From Bryobacterales bacterium (GTDB lineage: Bacteria; Acidobacteriota; Terriglobia; Bryobacterales; Bryobacteraceae), in assembly GCA_003517725.1 (NCBI GenBank), contig DOZZ01000023.1, positions 1 through 7,104 of the forward strand: DNA of 7,104 bases, in the 5' to 3' direction. The notes under the pieces were generated by a model. It made no database searches. It had not been told where the DNA came from and was given only the letters and a program-made list of their open reading frames with translations. A program made the translations under genes and the position numbers. The number at the start of each line of letters is the position of its first letter. Position 1 is the stretch's first letter. Positions 5,213 through 7,104 of this stretch are shown in pieces.

Positions 5213-7048
5213 CTATTTAACGTTTATGTTGAGCGTGTACGAGCCGTTGACGACGTAATCGAACGGCAGTGACATCTGCTCAAAAGCGCTTTCGGGAGCG
5301 GTAAGCATGGCCTGGCTCGTCAGGCGCCCCGACTGCATTACGTTGAGCACCGAACCCGGCAGGCTCGGCAGTGTCTTGTCGTCGTAATAGGCCGTCGGGC
5401 TCGGATTGAGCACCGACACGTAGAGCTGGTTATTGCTGCGCTCCTGGTTCATCAACGAAACCACCTGCGGCAGCTCGATGTAGCGGTTCTGCAGCCCGGC
5501 GATATTTTGAAACCGGTTCACGGTGTCGGCATCGCTCAGCAGAATGCGGTGCGGGCCTTTGGACAGTCCCGGCGGAACTTTCAACGTGAAGGCCCGCTCG
5601 ATTCTTTCGCCCCGATACGGCCGCAGAAATACCTTTACGGGCAGTTCGTCGCCCGCCCGCACATCCACCTGCGGCGTCCACGCGTTCTCAATGGTCGCGA
5701 CACGCCGCTCCGCCACCAGATCCACGTTTACGTCCACACTCTTCAGCTTGGGCGTGTTGACCGAGTTCAGAAACAGCCGATTGAAATGGTCGCCCCACCA
5801 TCCCGCCAGCACCATGGGCGCGGGCAGCGGATTCTCGCCATTGGTCTGCATGGTGGTCAGCGAAAGTCCCGGCAGCCCCTCGAATTCCACTTTGCCGCTC
5901 AGACGGTACGTCGCCTCATCCACAAACTCGTTCGAGCCCGAGATCGAATTGAACAGGGTCATCATCATCAGGTATGGCGTCCACTTCTGATGCTCGAAGA
6001 CGTTCATGTGAAAAACTTTGCGCGCGTGCACCTGGCCGTCATCGCCGAGCGAACGGACATTCACGGTCACCGGAATCATTGGCGCCTGCTCGCCCAGCAC
6101 GCCCATAATGCCGCTGTGGCGGTCTTGATGCAGCGCGCCGACAATCTCCGTGGCGTTGGCAAACTTATTGGGTTGGTAGGCGGACGACAGCACCATCAGC
6201 ACTTCGCCCTTGCTCATCGGCATCTCCACCGGACCCAGATTGAAGAACGGATGACCGAACGCCAGAATGTGCTTGCCATCGTTGTACGTCACGGTGCCTA
6301 ATCCCGTGACGCTCATATCGCCCGAGACCAGAACTCCCGCCACCGATTCGCCGGGATTCAGTGCATGCTGCCAGTCCTGCGCCGGCTTCGAGGAATTCAA
6401 CGCGCCACCCGCGCCGCCTGCTACCGCCGTGATGCCAAGCTGGTGCAGCATCGGACCGAACTGCTCCAGGGTTTCGGTTGAAAAGCCCGCGAAACTGAGC
6501 GGTGTCTCGATTGGAACCATCGTCGGCGAACTCTGCGCTGCCGTGGGCAGAAGGCCGGAGGGAAGAGTGGCCGCCGCCGTCATTGAGGCCTTGCCGGGGA
6601 TCTTGGCATCCGGCGGCCGGCTCTTATCCAGGTCGTTGATTTCAAGCATCAGGTCGATCGGCGTGATACCGCAAATCGCGTCGGGAGAAAACACGCTGAG
6701 GCGCAGCGCGACCGCTCCCAACAGCTTGCCGTTGATGTACACCGGGCTGCCCGACATCCCGCCCGCGACGTTCGTGCGCTGCGCCCGGCCGCCCATTTTG
6801 CCGAGGATCACGTCCTGCCCCGGACCCCACGTGTTCTTCCAAATGCCGATGATCTCGATCGGTACGGCTTCCGGTACCGTGCCTTCAAAAACCGTCCAGG
6901 CCGTCGCCTTCATGCCGGGACGCAAATCGGCTTCGTGGAAAATTCCCACGGGACCGGCTTTCGGGCGCTGGGAGGCGATGTCCTGGGAAAAAGAGGGAAC
7001 TGCTACTACGACGCACGCCAGAAAGATGGCGGCTGCATGCAACTGCAT
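5213..7048 (-). CDS. Secreted SpoIVB-type peptidase S55 domain protein
   Basis: The protein has 611 residues. A Sec signal peptide is seen at about 1-21 (hydrophobic 5-18, cleavage after SFS). Residues 32-140 carry the S55 signature: LRPGMKATAWTVFEGTVPEA (42-61), IEIIGIWKN (64-72), then AGGMSGSPVYINGKLLGAVAL (95-115) with the presumed nucleophile S99, and AICGITPIDLMLEI (124-137). A Ser/Pro/Ala-rich linker spans about 150-180. A second conserved block has FGHPFFNLGPVEMPMSKGEV (264-283) with H266, and GIMGVLGE (313-320). The C-terminus (about 431-540) looks like a beta-sandwich with DVRAGDELPVKVFLRPYRGE (462-481). In Bacillus, SpoIVB is a serine protease of sporulation; this protein has no sporulation context, and a periplasmic or surface role is inferred. 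The serine motif precedes the GH motif, the reverse of SpoIVB. The ATG at 7048 has GGAG 11 nt upstream (7060-7063); an in-frame TAA lies three codons upstream. It is first gene of an operon with the propeller protein. Confidence 0.87.
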   Translation of the reverse strand: MQLHAAAIFLACVVVAVPSFSQDIASQRPKAGPVGIFHEADLRPGMKATAWTVFEGTVPEAVPIEIIGIWKNTWGPGQDVILGKMGGRAQRTNVAGGMSGSPVYINGKLLGAVALRLSVFSPDAICGITPIDLMLEINDLDKSRPPDAKIPGKASMTAAATLPSGLLPTAAQSSPTMVPIETPLSFAGFSTETLEQFGPMLHQLGITAVAGGAGGALNSSKPAQDWQHALNPGESVAGVLVSGDMSVTGLGTVTYNDGKHILAFGHPFFNLGPVEMPMSKGEVLMVLSSAYQPNKFANATEIVGALHQDRHSGIMGVLGEQAPMIPVTVNVRSLGDDGQVHARKVFHMNVFEHQKWTPYLMMMTLFNSISGSNEFVDEATYRLSGKVEFEGLPGLSLTTMQTNGENPLPAPMVLAGWWGDHFNRLFLNSVNTPKLKSVDVNVDLVAERRVATIENAWTPQVDVRAGDELPVKVFLRPYRGERIERAFTLKVPPGLSKGPHRILLSDADTVNRFQNIAGLQNRYIELPQVVSLMNQERSNNQLYVSVLNPSPTAYYDDKTLPSLPGSVLNVMQSGRLTSQAMLTAPESAFEQMSLPFDYVVNGSYTLNINVK

Positions 7049-7067
7049 TCTATATTAGGCTCCGTTA

Positions 7068-7095
7068 ATCTTAGTGTACTGGATCGCACCGTCAG
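7068..7095 (-). promoter_or_regulatory. Candidate promoter for the S55-propeller operon
   Basis: On the minus strand CTGACG (7095 down to 7090; four of six matches to TTGACA) is followed after 16 nt by TAAGAT (7073 down to 7068; four of six matches to TATAAT). Transcription would start near 7061, giving a very short leader that begins around the GGAG at 7060-7063. The position is sensible because it directly precedes the first gene of the operon, but the matches are weak and the initiation signals of this organism are unknown. Confidence 0.25.
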
Positions 7096-7104
7096 AACTA
7101 AACC

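Noticed and set aside
5507..7058. Long plus-strand open frames (5507-6301 and 6267-7058) opposite the S55 gene
   Set aside because: The minus-strand frame carries a signal peptide and clear S55 motifs over its whole length; the plus-strand translations are low-complexity shadows without motifs.

Overview
The window looks like chromosomal DNA from a GC-rich Gram-negative soil bacterium, most likely an acidobacterium of the Solibacter/Bryobacter kind. This rests on gene content: a secreted SpoIVB/S55-type peptidase-like protein outside any sporulation context, a large secreted beta-propeller protein, a secreted DUF4440 protein, and high GC. It is an inference from recalled family distribution, not from a search. 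I see no RNA genes, CRISPR array, insertion sequence or phage genes, and coding density is very high.

Layout. (1) 1-384, plus strand: the C-terminal part of an RmlD-like (dTDP-4-dehydrorhamnose reductase/SDR) protein whose 5' end lies outside the window. (2) 387-836, minus: a small exported DUF4440/SnoaL-like protein. (3) 954-1967, minus: a Gfo/Idh/MocA NAD(P)-dependent oxidoreductase starting at TTG. (4) 1993-3027, plus: a SurA-like periplasmic lipoprotein with a parvulin-type domain, divergent from (3) with only 25 nt between the start codons. (5) 3030-5204, minus: a 724-residue secreted protein with seven propeller-blade-like repeats and Ig/FN3-like C-terminal modules. (6) 5213-7048, minus: a 611-residue secreted S55 (SpoIVB-like) protein, upstream of (5) and almost certainly in its operon (8 nt apart).

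How they fit together. Four of the six products carry export signals: the DUF4440 protein, the SurA-like lipoprotein, the propeller protein and the S55 protein. Genes 4-6 are therefore biased towards cell-envelope or periplasmic work: a folding factor beside a two-gene operon for a protease-like protein and a propeller scaffold. The sugar-type enzymes at the left (RmlD-like, Gfo/Idh) have no visible functional link to these. Both convergent gene pairs end with TAG codons separated by exactly 2 nt, and the divergent pair shares mirrored ribosome binding sites, so the transcripts must interleave.

Most worth a second look: the S55 protein has its GMSGSP serine motif before its GH motif, the reverse of SpoIVB order; the parvulin domain lacks both canonical histidines; and blade 5 of the propeller is split by a Pro/Ala/Thr-rich insert. 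I did not find a clearly new multi-gene defence or mobile system.
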